NCBI GenBank assembly: GCA_024644005.1
Contig: JAHELU010000011.1
Location: forward strand, 1-40,450
Direction: 5' to 3'
From: Acidimicrobiales bacterium
GTDB taxonomy: Bacteria; Actinomycetota; Acidimicrobiia; Acidimicrobiales; SZUA-35
Length of the DNA stretch: 40,450 bases
The position numbers and the translations under genes were made by a program. Below the pieces are notes generated by a model. It searched no databases. It saw only the letters and a list, made by a program, of their open reading frames with translations, and was not told the origin of the DNA. Below are positions 1 to 7,382 of the stretch, piece by piece (the first letter of the stretch is position 1; the number at the start of each line of letters is the position of its first letter).

Positions 1-187
1 CCTCCTGCGAGCCGACCCTGGCGGCGTTGTCTGCGATGTCGCGGGCGTCGGACAGGGCGCCGAGCTGGCGGCCGCCGTCCACCACCAGGGCCAGCGAGAC
101 GAAGATGGCGAAGCCGAGCACGGCGAACATCGAAGACACCGCGCCCCGCTCGAGAGGCCTTCCGACCGGCTCCTGGCGGCTGGTCAC
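1..187 (-). CDS. TadG-like pilus assembly protein, 5' part only
   Basis: This is the N-terminal 62 codons of a gene that runs off the window start. It starts at a GTG at 187 that overlaps the stop of the upstream tadE-like gene by 4 bases (GTGA). The translation has a short basic leader, then RGAVSSMFAVLGF and a hydrophobic segment at about residues 17-36, followed by DGGRQLGALSDARDIADNAAR. That layout is typical of the Tad-type pseudopilin-like TadG family, whose members are membrane proteins encoded at the end of tad loci. The site after Gly15 resembles a prepilin-peptidase site, but position +5 is Met rather than the Glu seen in the neighbouring TadE-like proteins. The missing C-terminus prevents a check for the large extracellular domain usual in TadG. 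Confidence 0.72.
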   Translation of the reverse strand, partial: MTSRQEPVGRPLERGAVSSMFAVLGFAIFVSLALVVDGGRQLGALSDARDIADNAARVGSQE

Positions 188-612
188 GGCTCACCCCGGT
201 AGACGTCGATGGTCTCGGTGGCCTCGTGCCAGTACCGGTTGGCCGGCAGGCCCAGCGTGCCGATCGTCCGGGCGGTGCACTCGACTCGCACGGTCACCCA
301 ACCACCAGGGACGAAGACGTCCCGACCGCTGACGATGGCGATGTTCTGGGCCTCGCAGGTCACGCCGCTGTCGGTGAGGTTCGTGGCGACGATGGCCGTC
401 ACGTCAGCGGCGGCGTCGTCGTAGGTGTTGCGGAGACTGGCAGCCCTGGCCCCGGCATGGGCGGCCGAGCGGACGTCGTTCTCCTGCTGCATGATGCGAC
501 CGGCCACGATCATCAGCGAGAAGAAGCCGACGATCAGGGCACTCATGATGATGGCGAACTCGATCGAGACGCTGCCCCGCTCGTCCCGCCGTCGACGCAA
601 CCGGTCCGTCAT
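184..612 (-). CDS. TadE-like pseudopilin, second copy
   Basis: This is a 142-residue membrane protein. The start is taken as the ATG at 612 because it overlaps the stop of the preceding tadE-like gene (ATGA); the longer ORF in the track would begin inside that gene. The N-terminus is MTDRLRRRRDERG followed by SVSIEFAII, giving a prepilin-peptidase-type site after Gly13 with Glu at +5 of the mature chain and a single hydrophobic helix (about residues 17-38). The helix is followed by QQENDVRSAAHAGARAAS, typical of TadE proteins. Two Cys residues in the C-terminal half could form a disulfide outside the membrane. TadE proteins are minor pilins needed for Flp pilus assembly. The gene is part of the minus-strand tad operon, between another tadE-like gene and a tadG-like gene. 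Confidence 0.82.
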   Translation of the reverse strand: MTDRLRRRRDERGSVSIEFAIIMSALIVGFFSLMIVAGRIMQQENDVRSAAHAGARAASLRNTYDDAAADVTAIVATNLTDSGVTCEAQNIAIVSGRDVFVPGGWVTVRVECTARTIGTLGLPANRYWHEATETIDVYRGEP

Positions 613-1061
613 CGCTGGTCGGCCGGCACGAACTCCTCCAGCCGACCCTCCGACACCGAACGCACCCGCCACGTACCGATGCCGACGATCCGGGGGGCGT
701 CGGCGGTGACCGTGACCGTGATCAGGTTGCCGGTGATCGTGGCCACGGCGCTCCGGTTCTGCAAGCTCGTCGACGAATCGAGGATGAACAGTGCTGCGCT
801 CTCGGCCGCGTCGGTGTCGCCGCCGTTGACCTGACCGGCGTCGACGCCCTGCTCCGCGGCGACACCGGCTGCATTGGCGGTGTGCCAGTAGAGGCTGATC
901 TGGAACATCGCCAATATGACGAGCAGGACCGCAGGGAACAGAATGGCCAGCTCGATGCTGGTCACCCCTCCGTCGCCGGCGACGCCGGGACCGCCCCCAC
1001 CCCCGTCCTCGCCGGGGGGCCGGGTTCGCCCGCTCGCGCTAGCAGCCAGCCGGGACGGCAT
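609..1061 (-). CDS. TadE-like pseudopilin, first copy
   Basis: This is a 150-residue protein with a Gly/Pro-rich leader and then GG-VTSIELAILFP. The inferred processing site is after Gly32 with Glu at +5, followed by a hydrophobic helix to about residue 58. The segment HTANAAGVAAEQGVDAG after the helix is characteristic of the TadE family. The ATG at 1061 lies 23 bases inside the 3' end of the pilin gene. No other ATG is available, and a later GTG would remove the processing site. The gene overlaps the next tadE-like gene by 4 bases. The protein is expected to be a minor pilin of the Tad apparatus in the cytoplasmic membrane and outside the cell. Confidence 0.82.
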   Translation of the reverse strand: MPSRLAASASGRTRPPGEDGGGGGPGVAGDGGVTSIELAILFPAVLLVILAMFQISLYWHTANAAGVAAEQGVDAGQVNGGDTDAAESAALFILDSSTSLQNRSAVATITGNLITVTVTADAPRIVGIGTWRVRSVSEGRLEEFVPADQR

Positions 1062-1257
1062 CGCCGGGGTTGGCCGGAATGCACTGTTGGTGGCTCTGTG
1101 CGGAGTTGCGCATCACCACGCCGAGGGCCAGCGAGATCGCCACGACGATGGCGACCACGATCGCCATCTCCGTGCCGACCGCCCCCCGATCCGAGCTCGA
1201 CCGTGGCCCGACCAGGTCGGAGCGTTCCTCCGAGCTGTCCGCCTGTTCCTGGTACAT
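1039..1257 (-). CDS. Small Flp-type pilin candidate with C-terminal Cys loop
   Basis: This is a 72-residue protein. The ATG at 1257 is chosen over the upstream start at 1320 because an AAAGGAG ribosome-binding site lies 8 bases before it. A 25-residue hydrophilic leader ends in DRG, followed by AVGTEMAIVVAIVVAIS, so prepilin peptidase would cut after Gly25 and leave Glu at +5. The mature chain would be only 47 residues: one helix and a short tail with Cys59 and Cys72, which could close a disulfide loop as in type IV pilin D-regions. Size and position after tadC fit an Flp pilin. The usual Glu-Tyr pair at +5/+6 is Glu-Met here, so a minor pilin is also possible. Known: Flp pilins are processed and polymerised by the Tad machine. 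Inferred: this gene supplies the subunit. Confidence 0.68.
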   Translation of the reverse strand: MYQEQADSSEERSDLVGPRSSSDRGAVGTEMAIVVAIVVAISLALGVVMRNSAQSHQQCIPANPGDAVPAGC

Positions 1258-1265
1258 GTGTTGGT

Positions 1266-1272
1266 CTCCTTT
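1266..1272 (-). promoter_or_regulatory. Ribosome-binding site deciding the pilin start
   Basis: On the minus strand the sequence reads AAAGGAG, followed by 8 bases and then ATG at 1257. It is the strongest Shine-Dalgarno in the tad operon and sits in the 63-base gap after tadC, the only real gap in the cluster apart from the two bases after cpaB. This suggests that the pilin is translated independently and at a high rate, unlike its overlap-coupled neighbours. Confidence 0.7.
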
Positions 1273-1320
1273 GTAGTTGGTGGGTTCGATCCGTTGCGAG
1301 ATCTCCGTGCGCCACCCCAA

Positions 1321-2292
1321 CTAGGGCTCGCCGGTCTCCCCCGGTTCGAGCTGGGTCTGCACGTCCGGCGGTGCCGGTCCGCCGCCGATGGCCTCCACCG
1401 CCCCCCGACCGATGAAGACCATCAGGCCGAGCACCATGATCGACACGGGGACGATCATCTTCTCGGTGTTCGACTCGGCCAACGACTCGATCTCCGCCGT
1501 CTGCTGGACCCGCAGCGCCTCCGCCTTGGCGACGAGCGACTGCCGGACCCTGGCGCCGTGACCGCCGGCCAGGGACACCGACGACGCCAGCTCCCGCAGC
1601 TCGTCGATCCCGTAATGGGCGCCGAGCTCCTCGAACATGTCCCACGGGGTGCGACCGGTCAGCTCACCGCGTCGCAGGGCCGACCGGATCTCGGCGAACA
1701 CCCAGCCGTCGCCCGCTTCGGCCGCCCCGCTCAGCGCGCTCTCGGTACCGCCGCCGCCGGCCAGGATGATGCTGACCAGATCGAGATAGCTGGACAATGA
1801 GTGGCGGAACGCCCGCTGCCGAGCGCTGACCCGCTCGGAGAGCGGGATGTCCGGATAGAAGAAGCCGAGCCCGCCGAGCAGGATGGCGGCCACCATCACC
1901 AGGAGCGGGGAGACACCGATGCCGTTGGCGGCGAAGAACAGGCCGAGCATGAGCGGTAGCAGCAGCCCGACGAGCCCGGCGAACATCTTCTCGTAGGCGT
2001 GCCGCTCCAATGACTTGTCGAGCACCCGGAGCTGTGCTTCGAGCAGACCGCGGTCGGCCAGGCCGAAGCTCTCCAGCAGTCGCAGGCCGGGCCGGCTCAG
2101 GTACCGCTGGGCGCCGCTGAGCTCGCCCTCGGGAACCCGGACCAGTGCGGCGACGGGCAGGTGCTGGGCGGTGCGGAGCGACCGGACCGTTTCCGACAGC
2201 TGCTCTGGCCGCCGGCGGAGGCCCCGCAGCGCCAGGACCAGCCCCAGCCCGAGGCCTGCGGCCAGTGCGGTGGCGATCAGGGTGCCGCTCAC
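1321..2292 (-). CDS. tadC: TadC-like Tad pilus inner-membrane platform protein
   Basis: This is a 323-residue membrane protein starting at a GTG (2292) that overlaps the tadB stop (GTGA). It has an N-terminal membrane segment (about residues 4-22), a long hydrophobic pair around residues 105-150, a cytoplasmic type II secretion F domain (about 165-290, containing SSYLDLVSIILAGGGGTESAL), and a C-terminal membrane helix ending in the VSIMVLGLMVFIGRG region. This is the standard TadC layout. TadB and TadC together form the inner-membrane platform on which the TadA ATPase drives Flp pilus assembly. The C-terminal tail is Pro/Gly-rich. The adjacent tadB and pilin genes support the assignment. Confidence 0.88.
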   Translation of the reverse strand: MSGTLIATALAAGLGLGLVLALRGLRRRPEQLSETVRSLRTAQHLPVAALVRVPEGELSGAQRYLSRPGLRLLESFGLADRGLLEAQLRVLDKSLERHAYEKMFAGLVGLLLPLMLGLFFAANGIGVSPLLVMVAAILLGGLGFFYPDIPLSERVSARQRAFRHSLSSYLDLVSIILAGGGGTESALSGAAEAGDGWVFAEIRSALRRGELTGRTPWDMFEELGAHYGIDELRELASSVSLAGGHGARVRQSLVAKAEALRVQQTAEIESLAESNTEKMIVPVSIMVLGLMVFIGRGAVEAIGGGPAPPDVQTQLEPGETGEP

Positions 2293-3158
2293 TGGCCGCC
2301 GCCGATGTCGATGCGGTCCTCGATCCGGCGGGCCGAGAACCGCTCCGGCAGCTGGACCTGGGCGAAGTAGTTCATCAAGCCGAGCGCGGCGATGAACAGC
2401 CCGAAGACGGCCAGCAACCAGATCTGGCCTTCGGCGGTGTCGTAGACCTCCAGCAGCTCGCGGGAGGTGAAGTAGATCATCGCCACCGTGAGGAGCGTGA
2501 CGGTGAGGACGATCTTGGACGACGTCCTGATCCGCGATCGGCCGACTTCGACCCGGAGTCGCATCCTGACATCACCCCGTATCGACTCCGCCAGCCGGGT
2601 CAGCAGCGGGCCGAGGTCCCGGCCCTCCATGCGGGAGGCGTTGGCCAGCGACACGACGACGAGATCGGCCGCCGGATGGTCGAGCTCACCGCCCAGGAAG
2701 ACGAGCGCCTCCGCCACGGGCCGGCTCTCGAGCCGGTTGGTGAAGGCCTTGACCTCGCGGGCGATGGGCAGCGGTGCGATGTCGGCGGTCGAGAGCAGAG
2801 CCTGCTCGAGGCCGGCTGCGCCGGCGATGTTGTCCCGGATCATCTCGGCCCAGGTGGCGATGGCCTGGGTCCGCTCGATCTCCCGACGGTTGACCCTGGT
2901 CCCGCCGAAGAACCAGGGCACGCCCACCGCCAGTGCGGCGATCCCGACGGCGGCGCCGATCCAGCGCGTGACGGCCAGAACCATCAAGCCGAGAACGAAG
3001 CCTCCGGCCAGCCAGGCGGTGGCCGCGGCGGCGGTGGTTCCCTCGGGGAACACGGTGCTCGCCTCGGGCAGGATGCGGTTGCCCCGCACACCCTGGATCA
3101 CCAGGAGCAACCCGAGGGCCACCCCGCCGCTCAGCGCCGCCATCGCCAACGTGGTCAT
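2289..3158 (-). CDS. tadB: TadB-like Tad pilus inner-membrane platform protein
   Basis: This is a 289-residue membrane protein. The ATG at 3158 overlaps the tadA stop (ATGA) and begins with MTTLAMAALSGGVALGLLLV, a good first membrane segment; the longer ORF in the track starts inside tadA in the wrong frame. Further helices lie near residues 55-90. A type II secretion F domain spans about 110-230, including ATWAEMIRDNIAGAAGLEQAL, and two helices close the protein. This pattern fits TadB, partner of TadC in the platform complex. Translation is coupled to both neighbours by 4-base overlaps. Confidence 0.88.
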   Translation of the reverse strand: MTTLAMAALSGGVALGLLLVIQGVRGNRILPEASTVFPEGTTAAAATAWLAGGFVLGLMVLAVTRWIGAAVGIAALAVGVPWFFGGTRVNRREIERTQAIATWAEMIRDNIAGAAGLEQALLSTADIAPLPIAREVKAFTNRLESRPVAEALVFLGGELDHPAADLVVVSLANASRMEGRDLGPLLTRLAESIRGDVRMRLRVEVGRSRIRTSSKIVLTVTLLTVAMIYFTSRELLEVYDTAEGQIWLLAVFGLFIAALGLMNYFAQVQLPERFSARRIEDRIDIGGGQ

Positions 3159-4465
3159 CCGTACCACTTCCCCGGCGTATCGAGCCACCGCCGATCGAAG
3201 CCGGCCCGTTCGAGCCGGTGCATGCGCTCCTCGCTGAAGCGAAAGCGGGGGGCGGCCCGGCCGTCGCGATCCGGCCCGTAGATCTCGTTCGACATCACGA
3301 TGTCGCCGTCGGCCCCGGTGACCTCGCGGACGCTGGTCAGGGCTCGGGTGCGGTCCTGGAGCTTGGCCAGGTGGAGGATGCAGTCGATGCCCTGGGCCAC
3401 CATGAGGTTGGCGGCTTCCGGCTCGAATCGCTCGCGGGTCATCGCCAGATACATCTGGAGCCGGCCGAACACCCCCGCAGACGAGTCGGCGTGCACGGTG
3501 CACATGGCGCCGTCGTTGCCCTGGGTGCAGGCCAGCAGTAGGGTCAGCGCCTCGTCGCCCCGGACCTCCCCCACGATGAGCCGGCCGGGGTTCATCCGCA
3601 GGGCGTTGATGGCCAGATCGTTCATCGTGAGGGCGCCGACCCCTTCGACGTTGGCGTGACGGGCCTCGAGATCGACGTGGTCGGGGTGGAGGTCACCGAA
3701 CCGCTCGAGCCCGATCTCGAGCGAGTCCTCCACCGTCACCAGGCGCTCGTTCGGCGGGACCTCGTTGAGCAGGCAGCGGAGCATGGTGGTCTTCCCGGCT
3801 CCCGTCCCACCGGCGATGATCAGGTTGAACCGGGCCAGGACCATCGCCTTGAGCAGGTGGTACAGCGGTTCGTTGAGCGTGCCGAGGCTGACCAGTTGCT
3901 TCAGCCGATGGATCTCGAAGTCGTGGCGGCGGATGGAGATCGACGGTCGGCCGGACACCCAGGCGATGGCGTTGAGCCGGTCGCCGGACGACAGCTGCAG
4001 GTCCAGCATCGGGCTCGAGGGATCCCAGCGCTGTTCCGAGCGGCCACGGCGGGCTGCGGTCTGGATCATCTCGATCAGGTGCTCGTCACTGTCGGCCACC
4101 GGGGCGACCCGGATCTTGCGGCCGTCGCGCTTGGTCAGCCACACGGCGTCGTGGCCGTTGATGGCGATGTCGGTGTTGGACGGGTCGTCGATGTACTGCT
4201 GGATCCGGCCGAGCTCGAACAGCTCGGCGATCACCGACTTCGTCAGCTCCTGGCGCTCGTCCTCGTCGAGGACGGGGGCGCCGCGGTTCATGGCCTCGGT
4301 GTCGAGCAGCTGGACCTGCTCGCCGATCAGCTTGCGGGCCAGCATCCGGCGGTTCTCGCCGAGGATCGGGGCCCGACCGGCAGCTTCGGCCTCGGCCGCC
4401 TGCTGGTTCAGCTGCTCGCCGACGACCCGACGGATGCGGTCGACGAAGCCACGATCGACGCTCAC
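3155..4465 (-). CDS. tadA: TadA/CpaF-type pilus assembly ATPase
   Basis: This 436-residue protein is the hexameric ATPase that powers Flp pilus assembly. A conserved N-terminal domain (about 60-185) precedes the RecA-like domain. The latter has Walker A GGTGAGKTT (about 219-227), an acidic pair in VTVEDSLEI (about 243-251), Walker B-like LIVGEVRG (about 296-303) and a His box in CTVHADS (about 322-328). These are the features of the secretion ATPase superfamily, CpaF/TadA branch. The GTG start at 4465 overlaps the tadZ stop. No feature suggests truncation; the length is within the usual range for TadA. Confidence 0.95.
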   Translation of the reverse strand: MSVDRGFVDRIRRVVGEQLNQQAAEAEAAGRAPILGENRRMLARKLIGEQVQLLDTEAMNRGAPVLDEDERQELTKSVIAELFELGRIQQYIDDPSNTDIAINGHDAVWLTKRDGRKIRVAPVADSDEHLIEMIQTAARRGRSEQRWDPSSPMLDLQLSSGDRLNAIAWVSGRPSISIRRHDFEIHRLKQLVSLGTLNEPLYHLLKAMVLARFNLIIAGGTGAGKTTMLRCLLNEVPPNERLVTVEDSLEIGLERFGDLHPDHVDLEARHANVEGVGALTMNDLAINALRMNPGRLIVGEVRGDEALTLLLACTQGNDGAMCTVHADSSAGVFGRLQMYLAMTRERFEPEAANLMVAQGIDCILHLAKLQDRTRALTSVREVTGADGDIVMSNEIYGPDRDGRAAPRFRFSEERMHRLERAGFDRRWLDTPGKWYG

Positions 4466-6177
4466 CGGGTCATCCAGTCGACATCGCGCTCCTCGTGGGG
4501 GAACGGCGACGGTGGCATCGCCCTGGGATCCGGATCGGCGGCCGGAACGCCGGACGGCACCCGGGTCGATGACGGCGGAGCGGGCGGGGCCGGACGGGCC
4601 GGCGGCCGATGCCGATCGGGGCCCGGCGGTCCGAAGATGTCGTGCAGGTCGGCGGTGCCGATTGCTGCCGAGCCGTCCCGATCCTCCGCGTCTTCTTGGC
4701 CGCGATCCGTGATGGGGTCGTGGTCGCCGACCCGGGAGCGGTCATCGTCGGGCCCGTGGCGGTCCATCGTGGCGCCGTCGGCCACCTGGGACCGGTCGGC
4801 CCGGAAGGCCGGCGGCGGCCGCAACCGCTCGCCGGCCGACTCGCCGTGATCCGACTCGCCGTGATCCACGTTGCCGTGGTGCGAGTCGCCGTGATCCGAC
4901 TCGCCGTGATCCACGTTGCCGTGGTGCGAGTCGCCGTGATCCGACTCGCCGTGGCCCGACTCGCCGTGTTCCGAGTCGCCGTGGTCCCACTCGCCGGCGG
5001 CCGGCGCCGCCCATCGATCGGCACGCTCGTCGACCGAGCGCGGCTCCACCCATCGGTCCCCCAGCGGGCCGGAGCCGGCGAGGGGCTCGTCCCAGCGCTG
5101 CTCGATCGGGTGCAGCGCCTCGTCCGGCTGCGGGGGCGGCGGTTGCCCGAAAGCCTCGTCCGGCTGCGGGGGCGGCGGTTGCCCGAAAGCCTCGTCCGGC
5201 TGCGGGGGCGGCGGTTGCCCGGAGGCTTGGTCCGGCGGTGGCGGGGGCATCCGATCGGCCTCCGCGGCCGCCTCGGCCACCAGCGCCGACTCGACGGTCC
5301 GGGGCTGGACGGCTGGCTTCGAATTGCGCAGCTCGGTGCTGGCGGGATCGGCGGGCCGCCCCGTCGTGGCCGGCGCAGGGCCACCGGGAGCGGCCGATCG
5401 ATGGCGCTCGTCCGCCAGTGCGGGGTCGCCGACACCTCCGTCGGGCGCCGCTCGGGTCAGCGGGGCCAGCCAGTCCGCCAGGGTGGCGGCCAGGGTGGCG
5501 GACGACCGCACGAACGGATGGCGGCGGATGCGCTTGGTCATCGCCCCCGCCTCGATGCTGGTGACCGAGCGACGGTCGTCGGCGATCACCCCGACGACCG
5601 GGAAGTCGAACGTGGTCTCGACCTCGGCCGGGCCGTGCGGCTTCTGGCCGATCAGCACCCAGCCGAGGTTGCCCACCCGAGGCCGGAGCATCGCCATTCG
5701 GCGAGCGGCCGGCTGGAGCTGCTCGGCGGTCGGCCGAGCGACCATGAGCACGGCACTGGCCTGGGCCGCGAAGTCGAGCGCCGGTGAGTCCGGGGCGAGC
5801 CGGCCGACGTCGCAGATCACGTCCACACCGCGGAGATCGTTGAGGAATCGACCGAGCTGGGCCCCGCTGGCGGCGAGCGCGGCGTGGACCTGCTCGGGAC
5901 CGTCCGGACAGACCACCACCGGCAGCCCACCGGGGAGCTCCTGGGCGTGGCGCCACAGCCCCTCGGGCTCGATGCCGGCTCGGACCCCGGCTGCCAGGGT
6001 GACCAGGCCCGGCTCGACCGGCAGCCGGTAGCGGATGGCCAACGTGCCTCCGGTGGTGTCGGCCTCCATCAGGAGCTTCCGCCGCCCGGGGGAGACCTCG
6101 AGCGCCGCCGCCACCGCAAGCGCAACGGCAGTCGTACCCGGCGAGCCCTTCTGCGACGCGAAGCAGAGCAGCGTCAC
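4462..6177 (-). CDS. TadZ/CpaE-like atypical ParA-family protein with repeat-rich tail
   Basis: This is a 571-residue protein in the position of TadZ/CpaE. The first ~250 residues form a MinD/ParA-like domain beginning LLCFASQKGSPGTTAVAL. The deviant-Walker lysine (Lys10) is present, but the lysine of the usual GKT/S is replaced by Thr (GSPGTT), as in other atypical TadZ proteins, so ATP hydrolysis may be weak or absent. The tail of ~300 residues is low complexity: three copies of a 12-residue QPPPPQPDEAFG unit and ten copies of a pentapeptide of the form xHG(D/E/N)(S/V). Known TadZ proteins localise the Tad machine at the cell pole. The tail may act as a flexible, His- and acid-rich linker, but its role is unknown. 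The GTG start follows the cpaB stop by 2 bases. Confidence 0.78.
   Translation of the reverse strand: MTLLCFASQKGSPGTTAVALAVAAALEVSPGRRKLLMEADTTGGTLAIRYRLPVEPGLVTLAAGVRAGIEPEGLWRHAQELPGGLPVVVCPDGPEQVHAALAASGAQLGRFLNDLRGVDVICDVGRLAPDSPALDFAAQASAVLMVARPTAEQLQPAARRMAMLRPRVGNLGWVLIGQKPHGPAEVETTFDFPVVGVIADDRRSVTSIEAGAMTKRIRRHPFVRSSATLAATLADWLAPLTRAAPDGGVGDPALADERHRSAAPGGPAPATTGRPADPASTELRNSKPAVQPRTVESALVAEAAAEADRMPPPPPDQASGQPPPPQPDEAFGQPPPPQPDEAFGQPPPPQPDEALHPIEQRWDEPLAGSGPLGDRWVEPRSVDERADRWAAPAAGEWDHGDSEHGESGHGESDHGDSHHGNVDHGESDHGDSHHGNVDHGESDHGESAGERLRPPPAFRADRSQVADGATMDRHGPDDDRSRVGDHDPITDRGQEDAEDRDGSAAIGTADLHDIFGPPGPDRHRPPARPAPPAPPSSTRVPSGVPAADPDPRAMPPSPFPHEERDVDWMTR
4838..4987 (-). repeat. 15-base in-frame tandem repeat, about 10 units, inside the tadZ-like gene
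   Basis: About ten consecutive 15-base units encode pentapeptides such as DHGES, DHGDS and HHGNV on the minus strand. A higher-order 45-base unit (DHGES-DHGDS-HHGNV) is also repeated. All variation keeps the frame. The units are near identical at DNA level, which suggests recent expansion by slippage and likely length variation between strains. Confidence 0.9.
5121..5228 (-). repeat. 36-base in-frame tandem repeat, 3 units, inside the tadZ-like gene
   Basis: Three adjacent 36-base units (5121-5156, 5157-5192, 5193-5228) encode QPPPPQPDEAFG on the minus strand. The first two are identical and the third diverges only at its end. A proline-rich linker results, between the ParA-like domain and the His-rich pentapeptide block. 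Confidence 0.92.
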
Positions 6178-6179
6178 GG

Positions 6180-6854
6180 TCAGCCCTCCGGAACCTGGAT
6201 CAGGCGGACCCGATCCTGCGAGTCGGCGGCGACGACCCGGTCGGCCAGCTCGGTGGGCATCGTGAGGGAGATGAAGCGGGCCCGGCCCCCGGTCTCCACC
6301 ACCTCGACCACCTCGACGCTGTCCGCGGCGACGACGGTCTGATCGGCCTCCGAGACCAGGTTGGCTTCGGGGATGATCACCACCCGGACGCGGTCGCCGG
6401 GCCGGAGCGACAACGTCGGGAACTCGCCGGGGGCGAGCTCGAGCCCGACGATGCCGCTGCCGTCTGGGATCTGGGCCTTGTCGGCGAACTGATCGGCGGT
6501 TATCAGCGTGCCGATCTTCATGTCCGACAGCGCCACCTTGCCGATGACCAGCCCGGTCTCGCTGGTGCGTATGCCGAGAAGGGGCGCGTCGGTGGAGACG
6601 TCGTAGACGGTGAGATCACCGCTCTCGATGATCTCGCCACGCTGCACGTCCTCGCGCAGGGCGAGGTACCCGGTGCTCCTCGTGGACGTCGAATAGAACC
6701 ATGCGCCGGCCAGGGCGAACAACGCGACGAGGAAGGTCCCGACGAGGATCTCGGGAACGCGGCCCCGGCTCTTGGCGCTCTGCGCGGCCGCGAGATCGAA
6801 CGGCGATCCGCCCACGAGATCGTCCCGCCTCTCGCCCCGCACAGTCGCCGCCAT
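6180..6854 (-). CDS. CpaB/RcpC-like SAF-domain pilus assembly protein
   Basis: This is a 224-residue protein with one N-terminal membrane helix (EILVGTFLVALFALAGAWFY, about residues 36-55), then a SAF-type domain. The SAF part starts at REDVQRGEIIESGDLTVYDV and continues through a second half with LELAPGEFPTLSLRPGDRVRV. This matches the CpaB/RcpC family found at the head of tad operons. In Gram-negatives it supports the secretin; in organisms without an outer-membrane secretin its role is less clear. I take the ATG at 6854, preceded by a GGGTGGG stretch; a TTG at 6869 is the alternative. It is the first gene of the operon, and its 5' flank ends at a MITE-like element. Confidence 0.75.
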   Translation of the reverse strand: MAATVRGERRDDLVGGSPFDLAAAQSAKSRGRVPEILVGTFLVALFALAGAWFYSTSTRSTGYLALREDVQRGEIIESGDLTVYDVSTDAPLLGIRTSETGLVIGKVALSDMKIGTLITADQFADKAQIPDGSGIVGLELAPGEFPTLSLRPGDRVRVVIIPEANLVSEADQTVVAADSVEVVEVVETGGRARFISLTMPTELADRVVAADSQDRVRLIQVPEG

Positions 6855-6980
6855 GGTCTGCCCACCCAACTACTCGATCAGCCCGTGGAGCCACCACCCT
6901 GACCCACCAGAGGTGCCCACGACCCGGAGGCCACCGCACCGCAACCGCTGCTTCCACCGATACTAAACCGAGACCTCATC

Positions 6981-7147
6981 CTAGTGTCCCGAGTCACAAG
7001 TCGTGCTCATATTTCGACGGCTCGTTTCGCCCCTCGCAGCGTCCTCGTCGTTGCCTCACGCTCACGAGTGAAGCTGCCTCCTGCGTCCTCGCGAGGGACG
7101 AAGTCGCTCGCCGAAATACTGAGCGAACTCATGACTCGGGACACTAG
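6981..7147. mobile_element. MITE-like element with perfect 16-base terminal inverted repeats
   Basis: CTAGTGTCCCGAGTCA at 6981-6996 is matched by its exact reverse complement at 7132-7147. The 135 bases between continue as an imperfect palindrome: patches such as TATTTCG and TTCG.CCCTCGC recur on the opposite arm. There is no transposase. If the CTAG at each end is a target duplication, the element is 159 bases with 12-base TGTCCCGAGTCA repeats; because CTAG is its own complement, the two readings cannot be separated. Size, structure and intergenic location fit a non-autonomous miniature inverted-repeat transposable element. It ends just upstream of the tad operon. Confidence 0.72.
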
Positions 7148-7258
7148 CCTCGATCTCGCGTAGCGAGCCCACGACCTGGTCCTTCACGGTTGCTGGGTCG
7201 CCGAGAGGTCAGGCCGCTCAACAGGGCAAACGCTTCCCGACGAAAGATCCGGGCTAGG

Positions 7259-7273
7259 AGGTCACAGTGACCT
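7259..7273. promoter_or_regulatory. 7-1-7 palindrome, possible regulator binding site
   Basis: The sequence AGGTCACAGTGACCT is a perfect inverted repeat with 7-base arms and one central base. It lies in the gene-free gap about 110 bases past the folD stop and 405 bases upstream of cpaB. The symmetry is that of a dimeric repressor operator, but no adjacent gene start makes a clear target, so its function is a guess. Confidence 0.35.
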
Positions 7274-7382
7274 TTACGAGGCCCGCCGACGGTGAAATTC
7301 GTTGCCGAGCCGGAGGCGAGGGGTTACCCGTCGGTAACAGGTTGGGCCGGCCCCGGTGACCGGACCCGGCGGGTCCAGACCA

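Larger units (their letters stand above)
6855..7382. other. Gene-free stretch between the tad operon and folD
   Basis: These 528 bases contain no ORF that looks real; the ORFs listed here have shadow-type composition. It holds the 5' flank of the tad operon (a weak TAGTAT -10-like box at about 6961-6968, minus strand), a MITE-like inverted-repeat element (6981-7147), a 15-base palindrome (7259-7273), and a small hairpin GTTACC-CGTC-GGTAAC at 7323-7338 just past the folD 3' end. The hairpin could help terminate folD but lacks a T-tract. Confidence 0.6.

Noticed and set aside
4838-5228. CRISPR-like or intergenic repeats
   Set aside because: Both repeats are in frame within the tadZ-like gene and encode peptide repeats.
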